45,271 nucleotides of DNA from Oscillospiraceae bacterium (GCA_017535865.1 JAFXTM010000090.1:1-45271), one strand, 5' to 3'; counted from the first letter of the stretch, positions 8,974-16,753 are shown. Made by a program: numbers and translations. The notes: generated by a model not told the origin, from the sequence alone.

Positions 8974-8987
8974 CGAACGCGTGTTTA
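8974..8987. promoter_or_regulatory. Possible LexA (SOS) box
   Basis: CGAACGCGTGTTTA fits the Firmicute LexA consensus CGAACRNRYGTTYC in 13 of 14 positions. It lies between the divergent murI and small-ORF promoters, just upstream of both -35 boxes, which is not the usual place for a repressor site. Weakly supported. Confidence 0.3.
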
Positions 8988-8997
8988 CAAATTCCAC

Positions 8998-9025
8998 TTG
9001 TTCTTTTCCGAAAAAGGTATATAAT
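8998..9025 (+). promoter_or_regulatory. Promoter of the small ORF-greA pair
   Basis: TTGTTC at 8998-9003, 16-base spacer, consensus TATAAT at 9020-9025. About 95 bases of leader precede the start codon at 9128. Confidence 0.72.
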
Positions 9026-9127
9026 ACGAATCCATAGCCGTGGTTTGAGCGTCGAACAGCGAAAACGACCGGGGATCCGATGGTTCTCGCTGCCATAAAA
9101 ACCGGAGCTTCACGGGGAGGCGAGAGC

Positions 9128-9538
9128 ATGAACATCGAACTGAACGAAAAAGAATACCGGCGGCTGCTGGATATGGTCTATATCGGCAACTGGATCCTGA
9201 ATTCCGCGCGCGGAGACGACCGCTTCGAGGATTACGACCGCGTGGAGGAAAAGATCTTCTCTCTCGCGCCCTCGCAGGGCATGACCTCCCTGGTCCAGAT
9301 CTGGCAGGGACACATCTACCCCTCGCAGGCCTTTGCCGACGGCGGCATCCACGAGGCCATCGCCGATTACGAGGACGCGGTGTTCTTCGATATCCTCGCC
9401 GAAGAGCTGGCGCGCCGGGATCTCGGCCTCGAGGACTCGGACCCGGAGGACCTCTCCGAGCTCAGCGCGCGCATGGAGGAGTATCTGGACGAGTTCGACC
9501 GCAACGGGCTGAGCACCGTCACCGTGGAGAATATATGA
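9128..9538 (+). CDS. Small acidic cytoplasmic protein, unknown function
   Basis: A 136-residue acidic protein without signal or membrane segments: MNIELNEKEYRRLLDMVYIG, then helical stretches rich in Asp and Glu (RFEDYDRVEEKIFSL, EAIADYEDAVFFDILAEELA, DPEDLSELSARMEEYLDEFD). I do not recognise a family. The ATG at 9128 is chosen because GGGGAGGCGAGAGC precedes it; the reading frame extends further upstream but without a ribosome site. It ends 19 bases before the GreA-type gene on the same strand, so the two are probably co-transcribed from the promoter at 8998-9025. Function cannot be stated. Confidence 0.7.
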   Translation: MNIELNEKEYRRLLDMVYIGNWILNSARGDDRFEDYDRVEEKIFSLAPSQGMTSLVQIWQGHIYPSQAFADGGIHEAIADYEDAVFFDILAEELARRDLGLEDSDPEDLSELSARMEEYLDEFDRNGLSTVTVENI

Positions 9539-9557
9539 GGGAAGGCGCACATTCAGA

Positions 9558-10061
9558 ATGCACGACGAACTGACGCGCGAGGATATCCGCAAGATGCAGG
9601 AGGAGCTGGACTGGCGGCGGCTGGAGCTGATGCCCGGCCTGATCGAGGAGGTCAAGCGCACCCGCGCCTTCGGGGATCTGAGCGAGAACTTTGAATACAA
9701 GGCGGCCAAGCAGGCCCAGAACAAGAACCGCAGCCGCATCCGCTATCTCGAGGGCATGATCAGGACCGCGAAGATCATCCGCGACACTGCCGGGGAGGAT
9801 CAGGTCGGGCTCTTCGACAGGGTGGAGATCTATCTGCCGGAGGATGACGAGACCGAGACCATCCAGGTCGTGACCACGGTGCGCTGCGATCCGCGAAAGG
9901 GGCTCATAAGCAAGGAGTCTCCCTTTGGCAGGGCGGTGCTCGGCAAACGTGTGGGCGACCGCTTCACGGTCCGGGTGGACGAGAGCTTCAGCTATGAGGC
10001 AGAGATCCGCTCCATCACCAAACAGCAGGACGACGGCTCGGCTCCGCTGATGGAATATTGA
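9558..10061 (+). CDS. greA: GreA/GreB-family transcription elongation factor
   Basis: Rescues backtracked RNA polymerase by stimulating transcript cleavage through the secondary channel. 167 residues in the expected two parts: an N-terminal antiparallel coiled coil (about 1-85) with the tip motif GDLSENFEY carrying the metal-coordinating acids Asp40 and Glu43, and a C-terminal FKBP-like domain (about 90-160, DRVEIYLPEDDETETIQVV, SPFGRAVLGKRVGDRFTV). The last part is the conserved GreA block SPxGxAxxGxxxGD. The tip acids are intact, so it should be active in cleavage rather than an inhibitor of the Gfh type. The gene may be one of several Gre paralogues in the genome, so the symbol is a family label. 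Confidence 0.88.
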   Translation: MHDELTREDIRKMQEELDWRRLELMPGLIEEVKRTRAFGDLSENFEYKAAKQAQNKNRSRIRYLEGMIRTAKIIRDTAGEDQVGLFDRVEIYLPEDDETETIQVVTTVRCDPRKGLISKESPFGRAVLGKRVGDRFTVRVDESFSYEAEIRSITKQQDDGSAPLMEY

Positions 10062-10075
10062 TGGGATGAAAAGGA

Positions 10076-10112
10076 ACAAGCGGCCGCGCTTTGGTGCGGC
10101 CGCTTGTATTTG
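10076..10112 (+). terminator. Terminator after the GreA-type gene
   Basis: 12-bp stem ACAAGCGGCCGC (10076-10087) with 10096-10107, 8-base loop, followed by ATTTGT. The dehydrogenase promoter begins four bases further on. Confidence 0.82.
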
Positions 10113-10115
10113 TCG

Positions 10116-10144
10116 TTGAAATCGGGACATGGCTGTACTATAAT
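10116..10144 (+). promoter_or_regulatory. Promoter of the 2-hydroxyacid dehydrogenase gene
   Basis: TTGAAA at 10116-10121, 17-base spacer, consensus TATAAT at 10139-10144. Confidence 0.87.
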
Positions 10145-10186
10145 AAAAATACAGCGCCCCATTATTTTGGAAATGAGGTTTTGAGC

Positions 10187-11143
10187 ATGAAAAACGTTTT
10201 GGTCATCCTCCCCCTGAGCGACGAACAGAAGGCCCGCCTCGAGGCGCTCGGCCGCGACTGCGCGTTCACTTACACCAGCGAGGCCGCGGTGACCGGCGAG
10301 CAGATCCGCGCCGCGAACATCATCCTCGGCAATCCCGCCCCGGGCCAGATCCGGGCTTCGGAGAACCTCGAATTCCTGCAGCTGGCCGCCTCCGGCGCCG
10401 ACGGCTATGTCAAGCCCGGCGTCCTCAAGGAGGGCACCAAGCTCTGCAGCTCCACCGGCGCTTACGGACAGGCCGTGTCGGAGCACGCCTTCGCGCTGAC
10501 CTGGGCCCTGGTGAAGAAGCTGTACCTGTACCGCGACGACCAGACCAAGGCCGTGTGGGGCGACCACGGCATGGTCGGATCCCTGCGCGGCGCGACCGTG
10601 GCGGTCGTCGGCCTCGGCGACATCGGGCTGCAGTACGCCCGCCTTGCCCACGCGGTCGGCGCGCATGTGATCGGACTCAAGCGCCGCATGTCCGCCTGCC
10701 CCGAGGGCGTGGACGAGCTCTGCCTGACCGACGAGCTGGATAAGGTCCTGCCCCGGGCCGACGTGGTCTGCAGCTTCCTGCCCGGCACGGCCAGCACCTT
10801 CCACCTCTTCAACGACGAGCGCTTTGCCCTTATGAAGCCCACGGCTTTCTTCGTCAACTGCGGCCGCGGCACCGCCATCGACAACGAGGCCCTCTGCCGC
10901 GCGCTCCGGAACGGCGTCATCGCCGCAGCGGCCGCTGACGTGATGGAGATCGAACCGCTGCCCGCGGACAACCCCCTCTGGAAGCAGCCCAACATGCTTA
11001 TCACCCCGCATATCTCCGGCGGCTTCCACCTGCCGGCCACGCTTGAGAACATCGTGGAGATCAGCTTCTCGAACTTCGCTGCGTGGCTCAAGGGCGAGCC
11101 CCTGCGCAACGAGATCGACTTCACTACCGGCTACAAGAAATGA
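10187..11143 (+). CDS. D-2-hydroxyacid dehydrogenase, probably NADP-dependent
   Basis: A 318-residue cytoplasmic oxidoreductase that interconverts 2-oxoacids and D-2-hydroxyacids; exact substrate unknown. The Rossmann motif VGLGDIG is at about 141-147. The catalytic triad is Arg227 (NCGRGTAID), Glu256 (IEPLP) and His275 (ITPHISGG). After the second beta strand the sequence reads GLKRR, without the acidic residue that selects NAD, so NADP is the likelier cofactor. The ATG at 10187 begins the conserved fold and follows GAGG. The longer reading frame from 10091 runs back through the promoter and is rejected. It stands alone between two terminators. Confidence 0.88.
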   Translation: MKNVLVILPLSDEQKARLEALGRDCAFTYTSEAAVTGEQIRAANIILGNPAPGQIRASENLEFLQLAASGADGYVKPGVLKEGTKLCSSTGAYGQAVSEHAFALTWALVKKLYLYRDDQTKAVWGDHGMVGSLRGATVAVVGLGDIGLQYARLAHAVGAHVIGLKRRMSACPEGVDELCLTDELDKVLPRADVVCSFLPGTASTFHLFNDERFALMKPTAFFVNCGRGTAIDNEALCRALRNGVIAAAAADVMEIEPLPADNPLWKQPNMLITPHISGGFHLPATLENIVEISFSNFAAWLKGEPLRNEIDFTTGYKK

Positions 11144-11151
11144 TCGAAAAA

Positions 11152-11190
11152 GCAAAAACTCCCGGATGCACAGCATCCGGGAGTTTTTGC
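11152..11190. terminator. Bidirectional terminator
   Basis: Perfect 18-bp stem (11152-11169 with 11173-11190), 3-base loop, with A5 and T5 inside the stem ends. It serves the dehydrogenase (plus) and the TRAP-glycerophosphodiesterase operon (minus). Confidence 0.92.
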
Positions 11191-11199
11191 GTAAGCGGC

Positions 11200-11937
11200 T
11201 CATTTTCTGGCGGCGAGCCAGGCCATCGGAACGCTCGGATAATTGGTGATGATCCCCTCCACGTCCCAGGAGTAAAGCTTTTCCAGTCCGGCCATGTCGT
11301 TGACGGTCCAGACGTTGATTTTGACGCCATGCGTTTTGCAGTCCCGTACATTCTCGTCGCTCAGCGCGGTGATGGGCGGATGGTAGCATTGGAAGCCCGC
11401 GGCCTCGCAGTAGGCGCCGGGATAGACCTTCACGCCGCTCTCGTGCTCGACAAGGGCGCCGAGTTCCACATACTCCGGCACGATCCTCCTCATGCGCGTG
11501 AGCGAAAAGTGGTTGAAGGAGGAGAAAAGGACCTTTTTCTCCAGACCGTATTTTACGACAGTCTCCCAGGTCTTTTCTTCGATGCGGGGGTAGTAGGTGT
11601 TGTCGGTCTTAATCTCGATGTTGGTAAAGATATCCTCGCCAGCCGCCCATTCGCAGTACTCCTCAAAGGCGGGGACCTTTTCGGGGGCATAACGGCCAGC
11701 CCAGAGCTTGGCGGCGTTGAAGCGGCGCAGCTCCTCAAAGCTCAGGTCGCAGATCCGTCCGGTGCCGTCGGTGGTCCGATCCAGACGCTCGTCGTGGTGG
11801 ACGACGAGCACGCCGTCCTTTGTGGCGTGAACGTCTAACTCGATCCCGTGCGTCCCGACCTCGACGGCCTTGCGGAAGGCCAGCATGGTGTTCTCAGGAT
11901 AAGCACCGCTGTAGCCGCGGTGTGCCATTACTTTCAC
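11200..11937 (-). CDS. ugpQ: Glycerophosphodiester phosphodiesterase
   Basis: Hydrolyses glycerophosphodiesters to glycerol 3-phosphate and an alcohol. A 245-residue TIM-barrel enzyme with the GDPD signatures HRGYSGAYPENT (about 6-17), ELDVHATKDGVLVVHHD (metal Glu and Asp, catalytic His) and, late, INVWTVND and GIITNYP. There is no signal peptide, so it acts in the cytoplasm on imported or internal substrates. The start is a GTG with GGGAGGG eight bases upstream; an ATG nine bases later is the alternative. It begins 16 bases after dctM on the same strand, making it the last gene of a dctP-dctQ-dctM-ugpQ operon. This suggests the TRAP system may import a glycerophosphodiester. Symbol is by family. 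Confidence 0.9.
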   Translation of the reverse strand: MKVMAHRGYSGAYPENTMLAFRKAVEVGTHGIELDVHATKDGVLVVHHDERLDRTTDGTGRICDLSFEELRRFNAAKLWAGRYAPEKVPAFEEYCEWAAGEDIFTNIEIKTDNTYYPRIEEKTWETVVKYGLEKKVLFSSFNHFSLTRMRRIVPEYVELGALVEHESGVKVYPGAYCEAAGFQCYHPPITALSDENVRDCKTHGVKINVWTVNDMAGLEKLYSWDVEGIITNYPSVPMAWLAARK

Positions 11938-11953
11938 AGATGCAGCCCTCCCG

Positions 11954-13240
11954 TCAATAGATCAGGTTGGGCAGCAGCAGGGAGATGCCCGGGATATAGG
12001 TGAGCAGCAGCAGTGCGATGATGAGCGCCAGGATGAAGGGCTGCACCTCGCGGATGAACTCGGACATTTTGCATCCGGTGATGGAGACGCAGGTGAACAT
12101 CATCGAGCCGAAGGGAGGCGTCAGGCCGCCGATCATGATGTTGACGTTGACGACGATGCCGAAATGGACCAGATCTACGCCGGCCGCCTTCACCAGCGGC
12201 ACCATGAGAGGCGCGAGGATGATGAGCGCCGCGCCGCCCTCGAGGAACATGCCCATGACCAGCAGGGCCGCGTTCAGGATCAGCAGGACCAGATATTTGT
12301 TGGTCGCGATGCCGCTCACGGCCCGGAGCAGGGTGTTGGGGATGTTCTCCCAGGTCAGATAGTAGCCGAAGAGGTTCGCGGCCACGATGATGAGCATGAC
12401 CGTGCAGGTGCCGGCGATCGTCTCCCGGAAGATGGGAATGAAATGCTCCTTGCGCAGGCCCTTGTAAACGAACTTGCCGATCAGGAAACAGTAGAGGATG
12501 CCCACGCCGCCGGCCTCGGTCGGCGTGAAGAGGCCCATGCGCATGCCCATGATGATGCCGAGCGGGAAGAACAGCGCCCAGAAAGAGTCCAGCGCCTGCT
12601 TGGCGATCACCTTGCCGGAGGCGCGCTTATCCCGGCTGGGAGCGTAGCCGCGCTTTTTGGCGATGATATGCACGGCGACCATCAGGGCCGCGGCCATGAC
12701 GAAGCCGGGCAGGTAGCCGGCCGCGAACAGTTTTCCGACCGACGCACCGGCGATCAGACCGTAGACGATCAGGTTGATGCCGGGGGGGATGATGGGCGTA
12801 ATGCAGGAGGAGGCCGCCGTGATGGCGGCGGAGAAGCCCTTGCCGTAGCCGCGTTTCTCCATTTCGGGCACCAGCATTTTGCACTCCATCGCCGCGTCCG
12901 CGTTGGCGGAGCCGGAGCAGCCGCCCATCAGCATGCTCAGCAGGACGTTCATCTGGGCGAGCCCGCCCTCGGAATGGCCCGTGAGCGCGTCGGCGAAGGC
13001 CATGAGCTTGTCGCTCATTCCGGAGTAGTTCATAATGGAGCCGGCCATGATGAAGAAGGGAATGGCCAGGAAGGGGAAGGACTGCGTGGAAGTGATGAAC
13101 TTCTGCAGCAGCAGGTAGGTCTTGGAGGTCGTGTCGATGAAGCCGAAGTAGTACAGCGTGCCGGCCATCAGCGCGTAGGCGATGGGGATGCCGGTGAAGT
13201 ACAGGACGAGGGCGATGATGATCGGGAGATACATGGTCAT
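11954..13240 (-). CDS. dctM: TRAP transporter large permease (DctM), cluster 1
   Basis: A 428-residue inner-membrane protein with about 12 hydrophobic spans, the ion-coupled transport subunit of a TRAP system. Family landmarks: the start MTMYLPIIIALVLYFTGIPIAYAL, SFPFLAIPFFIMAGSIMNYSG, AQMNVLLSMLMGGCSGSANAD, ITPIIPPGINLIVYG and GGLTPPFGSMMFT. Its start overlaps the dctQ stop by four bases (ATGA), so translation is coupled. It works with DctQ and the binding protein DctP to take up an organic anion with a sodium or proton gradient. The glycerophosphodiesterase gene follows 16 bases later. Substrate unknown. Confidence 0.95.
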   Translation of the reverse strand: MTMYLPIIIALVLYFTGIPIAYALMAGTLYYFGFIDTTSKTYLLLQKFITSTQSFPFLAIPFFIMAGSIMNYSGMSDKLMAFADALTGHSEGGLAQMNVLLSMLMGGCSGSANADAAMECKMLVPEMEKRGYGKGFSAAITAASSCITPIIPPGINLIVYGLIAGASVGKLFAAGYLPGFVMAAALMVAVHIIAKKRGYAPSRDKRASGKVIAKQALDSFWALFFPLGIIMGMRMGLFTPTEAGGVGILYCFLIGKFVYKGLRKEHFIPIFRETIAGTCTVMLIIVAANLFGYYLTWENIPNTLLRAVSGIATNKYLVLLILNAALLVMGMFLEGGAALIILAPLMVPLVKAAGVDLVHFGIVVNVNIMIGGLTPPFGSMMFTCVSITGCKMSEFIREVQPFILALIIALLLLTYIPGISLLLPNLIY

Positions 13241-13737
13241 CCTGCCTGCACCTCCTGTTCCTTGGGACGCGCCATCCTGACCACGTCTTCGATGCAGTGG
13301 ACGAGGGAATAGACCGCCATCAGCCCGAAGCCGATGAGCAGCGCCGCGTACAGGTAGTTCACGGAGATCTTCATAATCGGCATGGTCTTGGCCTTGGAGG
13401 AGCGCATGAACAGCACGGCCAGATAGGTGATATAGGCGTTGAGCGCGAAGATCACGATGTCGGTCAGCAGATGGACGACCTCACGTGCCTTTCCCGGCAG
13501 GCGGTCGACCAGCAGATCGACGCCGACATGCTGCCGTGTCCGCAGACACCAGGCCGCCCCGATGAACACTGTGTACACGAAGCAGCTGGTGGCGACCTCT
13601 TCGCTCCAGGCGATCACAAAGTTGAAGATATACCGCGTAAAGACGTTCATGATAACCAGGGTCATCGTGACGGCAAACAGGGTGCCGGCGATATAGGCGT
13701 CGAGGTTTTTCAGAATGTGCATGCCTCTTTGTTTCAA
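13237..13737 (-). CDS. dctQ: TRAP transporter small permease (DctQ), cluster 1
   Basis: A 166-residue protein with four membrane spans (about 17-37, 52-70, 92-113, 132-152), the small subunit that scaffolds DctM. Family signs are LDAYIAGTLFAVTMTL, NVFTRYIFNFVIAWSEEVA and LRTRQHVGVDLLVDRLP. Two starts compete: a TTG at 13737 with AAGGTG eight bases upstream, and an ATG at 13722 whose AGAGG is too close. I keep the TTG. It follows dctP after a 114-base gap that holds a strong hairpin and is coupled to dctM by a four-base overlap. Confidence 0.92.
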   Translation of the reverse strand: MKQRGMHILKNLDAYIAGTLFAVTMTLVIMNVFTRYIFNFVIAWSEEVATSCFVYTVFIGAAWCLRTRQHVGVDLLVDRLPGKAREVVHLLTDIVIFALNAYITYLAVLFMRSSKAKTMPIMKISVNYLYAALLIGFGLMAVYSLVHCIEDVVRMARPKEQEVQAG

Positions 13738-13771
13738 GCTTGGGGCACCTTCTTTCTCGGAAAATCGGCAG

Positions 13772-13803
13772 TCGCCTGCCGCGGGGAAAACCGCGGCAGG
13801 CGA
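13772..13803. terminator. Hairpin between dctP and dctQ, cluster 1
   Basis: Perfect 13-bp GC-rich stem (13772-13784 with 13791-13803), 6-base loop. No long T-run follows on the minus strand (ACTGCCGATTTTCC), so it is best read as a leaky attenuator or 3' stabiliser that gives more binding protein than permease. Confidence 0.7.
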
Positions 13804-13851
13804 TCTTTTCAGTTATGGGGTTTCGATCTCGTTTCGGACAGGAGGCGGGAC

Positions 13852-14880
13852 TCAGGCATTGGCAGCGTCGTACTCGGCGACGAGAGCCTGCAGCGCGGGG
13901 ATGAAGTCGGCGTCCACGCCGTCCTCTTTGACCAGACGGTCATACTCGACCTGCATCACGGCACGGAAGGCGTCCATGTCGACCTCGTTGAAGTGGCAGC
14001 CCTGCTCGGCCTCCAGCTTCTCCATGGTGGACTGGAAGTTGTCGTCGGTGAACTGGGTCAGCTCGGCAGCGCCGAAAGTGAATTCTTCCTGGATGATGTC
14101 GCGGTACTCCTCGGGGATGGAGTTCCACACATCGATGTTGATGTAGGCGCCGCAGGTGCCGATGAGGTGGTTGGTGAAGCTCATCTGCTTGGCGACCTCG
14201 GCGGAGCCGTTGGTGGAGTACGCGTTCATGTTGCCCTCAAGGCCGTCGACAACACCCTGCTGCACGGCGGAGATGGTCTCGGAGAAGGCCATCGGGATGG
14301 GGGTGGCGCCCATGGCGTTCATGAGGTTGATGTACATGGAGCTGTTGGGAACGCGGATCTTCATGCCCTTCAGATCGTCGGGGGTGGTGATGACCTTGTT
14401 GGTCTGCATGCAGCGCAGGCCGACGTTGAAGTCAAGGGCGAGGACATGGATGCCGTAGTTGTCCTCGATGTCCTGGCAGAGGGCCTTGACCAGATCGGAC
14501 TGGCAGACATAGGAGTACTCCTGGAGGTTGGCGTACAGCATCGGGGCGATCAGCGCCTCAAAGTTGATGTTGTAGTCGGCGAGGTAAGAGGGGTCCTCGC
14601 AGGCGATCCAGTTGGAGCCGTCGACGACCTGCTGGAGGTTGTCCTTGTAGACGGCGAGCTGGCCGGAGCCATAGGTCTGGATCTCCACAGCGCCGTTAGT
14701 CTTCTCATAGATGCGGGCCGCGACCTGCTCCATCTCAACGGTGAGCTGCTCGGTGGGGGCGAAAACGTGGCTGAGCTTCAGCACGATGTGGAAATCGTCG
14801 GCGGAAGCGGCGGGGGTGGCGATCGTGCACAGCGCGAAGACCATCGCGAGGCACATCAGCATGGCGAGAAGTTTTTTCAT
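13852..14880 (-). CDS. dctP: TRAP transporter solute-binding protein (DctP), cluster 1
   Basis: A 342-residue extracytoplasmic binding protein with a signal peptide (MKKLLAMLMCLAMVFALCTI, cleavage probably after PAASA). The DctP core follows: LKLSHVFAPTEQLTVEMEQ, then GMKIRVPNSSMYINLMNAMG, whose Arg is the residue that grips the ligand carboxylate in this family, then AFSETISAVQQGVVDGLEG. The two signal-peptide cysteines do not form a canonical lipobox, so the protein appears not to be a lipoprotein. AGGAGG sits six bases before the ATG. It is the first gene of the TRAP-GDPD operon and has its own promoter with repeated GCCAA elements, divergent from the lacI-family gene. Confidence 0.95.
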   Translation of the reverse strand: MKKLLAMLMCLAMVFALCTIATPAASADDFHIVLKLSHVFAPTEQLTVEMEQVAARIYEKTNGAVEIQTYGSGQLAVYKDNLQQVVDGSNWIACEDPSYLADYNINFEALIAPMLYANLQEYSYVCQSDLVKALCQDIEDNYGIHVLALDFNVGLRCMQTNKVITTPDDLKGMKIRVPNSSMYINLMNAMGATPIPMAFSETISAVQQGVVDGLEGNMNAYSTNGSAEVAKQMSFTNHLIGTCGAYINIDVWNSIPEEYRDIIQEEFTFGAAELTQFTDDNFQSTMEKLEAEQGCHFNEVDMDAFRAVMQVEYDRLVKEDGVDADFIPALQALVAEYDAANA

Positions 14881-14914
14881 AGTGTTCCTCCTGTTAAATA
14901 TTTGCTTAATTTTT

Positions 14915-14930
14915 TTGGCGTCAAAGCCAA
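14915..14930. promoter_or_regulatory. Inverted repeat, candidate LacI-family operator 2
   Basis: TTGGC-N6-GCCAA, perfect 5-bp arms, downstream of the dctP start of transcription. Its centre is about 63 bases from the other GCCAA dyad (14979-14993), close to six helical turns, as expected for DNA looping between two repressor dimers. Confidence 0.45.
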
Positions 14931-14943
14931 TCCTGCTGGAATA

Positions 14944-14972
14944 ATGGTAGCGTATTTTTGGCTTGAAGTCAA
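14944..14972 (-). promoter_or_regulatory. Promoter of the first TRAP operon
   Basis: TTGACT at 14967-14972, 17-base spacer, TACCAT at 14944-14949. A further GCCAAAAA half-site lies in the spacer. Confidence 0.75.
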
Positions 14973-14978
14973 CACAGT

Positions 14979-14993
14979 GCCAAAATGTTTGGC
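14979..14993. promoter_or_regulatory. Inverted repeat, candidate LacI-family operator 1
   Basis: GCCAAAATGTTTGGC: perfect 6-bp arms with a 3-base centre, immediately upstream of the dctP -35 box and between the divergent dctP and lacI-family genes. The family usually prefers a central CG, which is missing here, so the assignment is tentative. Confidence 0.5.
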
Positions 14994-15103
14994 CAATTGC
15001 ACAGTTCTTGCTAAAAAGATTTATGCATCTTGTCAGTTGAAAAACGCTTAATAATGTGATTAAATTTCAGCATACACAGTTTCAGCGAAAGAGGAGAACG
15101 GGA

Positions 15104-16159
15104 ATGGCCAAAAAAGTGACCCTGAAGGACATCGCGCAGGCGACCGGCGTGACCACGGCGAGCGTATCGATGATCCTCAACGGCAAGGAGCTCTCGCGCT
15201 TCACGCCGGAGCTGGTCGTCCGGGTGCTCGACTGCGCCAAGCGGCTCGGCTATGCCCCGCCCTCGTCCCGCAGCCGGGTGCGCCAGATCGCCGTCATCAG
15301 CCCCTCGGTGAACAACCCCTATCACACGACCATCATCATGGGGATCGACCGCGCGGCACTTGCCAGCGGATATGTGGCGCACGTCTACAATACGTACTGG
15401 AACCCGCATGTGGAGCTCGCGATCCTGAACATGCTCGAGCAGCAGCGCGTCGCCGGCATTATCTATCTGATGAACCCGCTGCAGATCGAGCGCGCACGGG
15501 AGATAAGCCGCCACACGCCGCTGGTCGCGGTCTGTGACACGGTGAACGATCTCGGCATCGACACGGTGGACGTGAACAACTTCAAGGCAGGCGAGCTCGT
15601 GGCGGAGCATCTGATCGGGCTCGGACACCGCCATATCGCCTATCTGACCACGTCGCTCAACGCGCATCACCTGGCCCGCGTACGCCGCTGTGAGGGCCTG
15701 CAGGCGGCCTTCCGCCGCCTCTGCCCGGAGGGGAGCGTTACCGTCTACTGCAAGGACAACCGCTACGAACAGGAGATCCAGTCGCACCTGATCGAGATGG
15801 ACTCCGGGCGCGCACTGGCGCAGGAGTGCCTCCAGAACCCCCGGATCACCGCCATCGTCGCCATTAACGACATGGTAGGCTACGGCGTGCTGGACGGGCT
15901 GCTGGAGAAGGGCTACCGCGTGCCGGAGGACTACAGCCTCTGCGGCTTCGACAACGTGTTCCCCTCCGGCTTCCGGCGCATCGGCCTGACGACGGTGGAC
16001 CACTCCACCGACGAATTCGGCGCACGGGCCTTTTATCTGCTCCGGGAAAAGGTGGAAGATCCGCTCGACAGCTCCACGGCCATTCCAATCACGCGCGTGG
16101 AGTACCGCAGCCGGCTTGTTCTCCGTGAGAGCACCGCGGCTCCGCGGCGGGAGGTGTGA
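15104..16159 (+). CDS. LacI-family transcriptional regulator
   Basis: A 351-residue regulator. The N-terminal helix-turn-helix is plain: MAKKVTLKDIAQATGVTTAS followed by VSMILNGKE (about 1-30), then the helix ending KRLGYAP. The periplasmic-binding-like ligand domain follows (about 60-335): IAVISPSVNNPYHTTIIMGI, VDVNNFKAGELVAEHLI, GLGHRHIAYLT, and the end block YSLCGFDN plus GLTTVDHS. The hinge region reads PPSSRSRVRQ, without the usual Leu-Ala hinge helix. The ATG at 15104 follows GAGGAGAACGGGA. It is divergent from dctP and is the obvious candidate to control the first TRAP operon. The effector is unknown, perhaps the TRAP substrate. Confidence 0.9.
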   Translation: MAKKVTLKDIAQATGVTTASVSMILNGKELSRFTPELVVRVLDCAKRLGYAPPSSRSRVRQIAVISPSVNNPYHTTIIMGIDRAALASGYVAHVYNTYWNPHVELAILNMLEQQRVAGIIYLMNPLQIERAREISRHTPLVAVCDTVNDLGIDTVDVNNFKAGELVAEHLIGLGHRHIAYLTTSLNAHHLARVRRCEGLQAAFRRLCPEGSVTVYCKDNRYEQEIQSHLIEMDSGRALAQECLQNPRITAIVAINDMVGYGVLDGLLEKGYRVPEDYSLCGFDNVFPSGFRRIGLTTVDHSTDEFGARAFYLLREKVEDPLDSSTAIPITRVEYRSRLVLRESTAAPRREV

Positions 16160-16160
16160 G

Positions 16161-16748
16161 ATGGCACGCTTTGACGTCACGATGAAGCACGGCGAGGACA
16201 GCCTGTTTGCCCTCGCCCACATGCAGTACGACCTGTTCTGTACCCGCAATTTCATCGCCCGCAATCTCCTGAGCGCAGCGCTGATCCTGCTGGGCGCATA
16301 TTTCATGTCCCGCGTCTGGGGCATATTCCTGATCCTCTACGGCATCTATCTGATGACCAGCACCTACGCCTCCTCCAACCACACGGTCCGCAAGCTGATC
16401 GCGCAGATCGAGGCCTCGGGCAAAGGCTATCCGAGCTCCCGCTACCGCTTTGAGGAAAAGCGCATCGCGATCACCTTTCACCCCGGGCAGAAGGACGAAG
16501 AGGAGCTGGCGCCTGTGTCCTACGGGGACCTGATCAAGCTGGGGGAGGACGGCAAGTATTTTTATCTTTTCCCCAATCCGCACGGCGGCTACTGCATCCC
16601 CAAAGGGCTGCTGAACGGGAAGCAGAAGGAATTTGCGGCCTTTCTCGAGGAGAAGACCGGCCAACGCTTCTACCGCCGCCGTCCCTCGCCGCTGCGCCGC
16701 CTGCGCGAGTGGATGAGAAGGCGCGCCGAGGAACCGGAACACCTGTAA
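16161..16748 (+). CDS. YcxB-like membrane protein
   Basis: A 195-residue protein with two adjacent membrane spans (about 32-50 and 51-70, ARNLLSAALILLGAYFMSRV and WGIFLILYGIYLMTSTYAS). These are flanked by soluble parts that resemble the YcxB-like arrangement: an N-terminal beta stretch (MARFDVTMKHGEDSLFAL) and a C-terminal domain with YRFEEKRIAITF, VSYGDLIKLGEDGKYFYLFP and CIPKGLL. It ends in a very basic tail (YRRRPSPLRRLREWMRRRAE). It starts one base after the lacI-family stop with GGGAGGTG before the ATG, so it is translationally coupled to the regulator. Function unknown. Confidence 0.72.
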   Translation: MARFDVTMKHGEDSLFALAHMQYDLFCTRNFIARNLLSAALILLGAYFMSRVWGIFLILYGIYLMTSTYASSNHTVRKLIAQIEASGKGYPSSRYRFEEKRIAITFHPGQKDEEELAPVSYGDLIKLGEDGKYFYLFPNPHGGYCIPKGLLNGKQKEFAAFLEEKTGQRFYRRRPSPLRRLREWMRRRAEEPEHL

Positions 16749-16753
16749 AGCAG

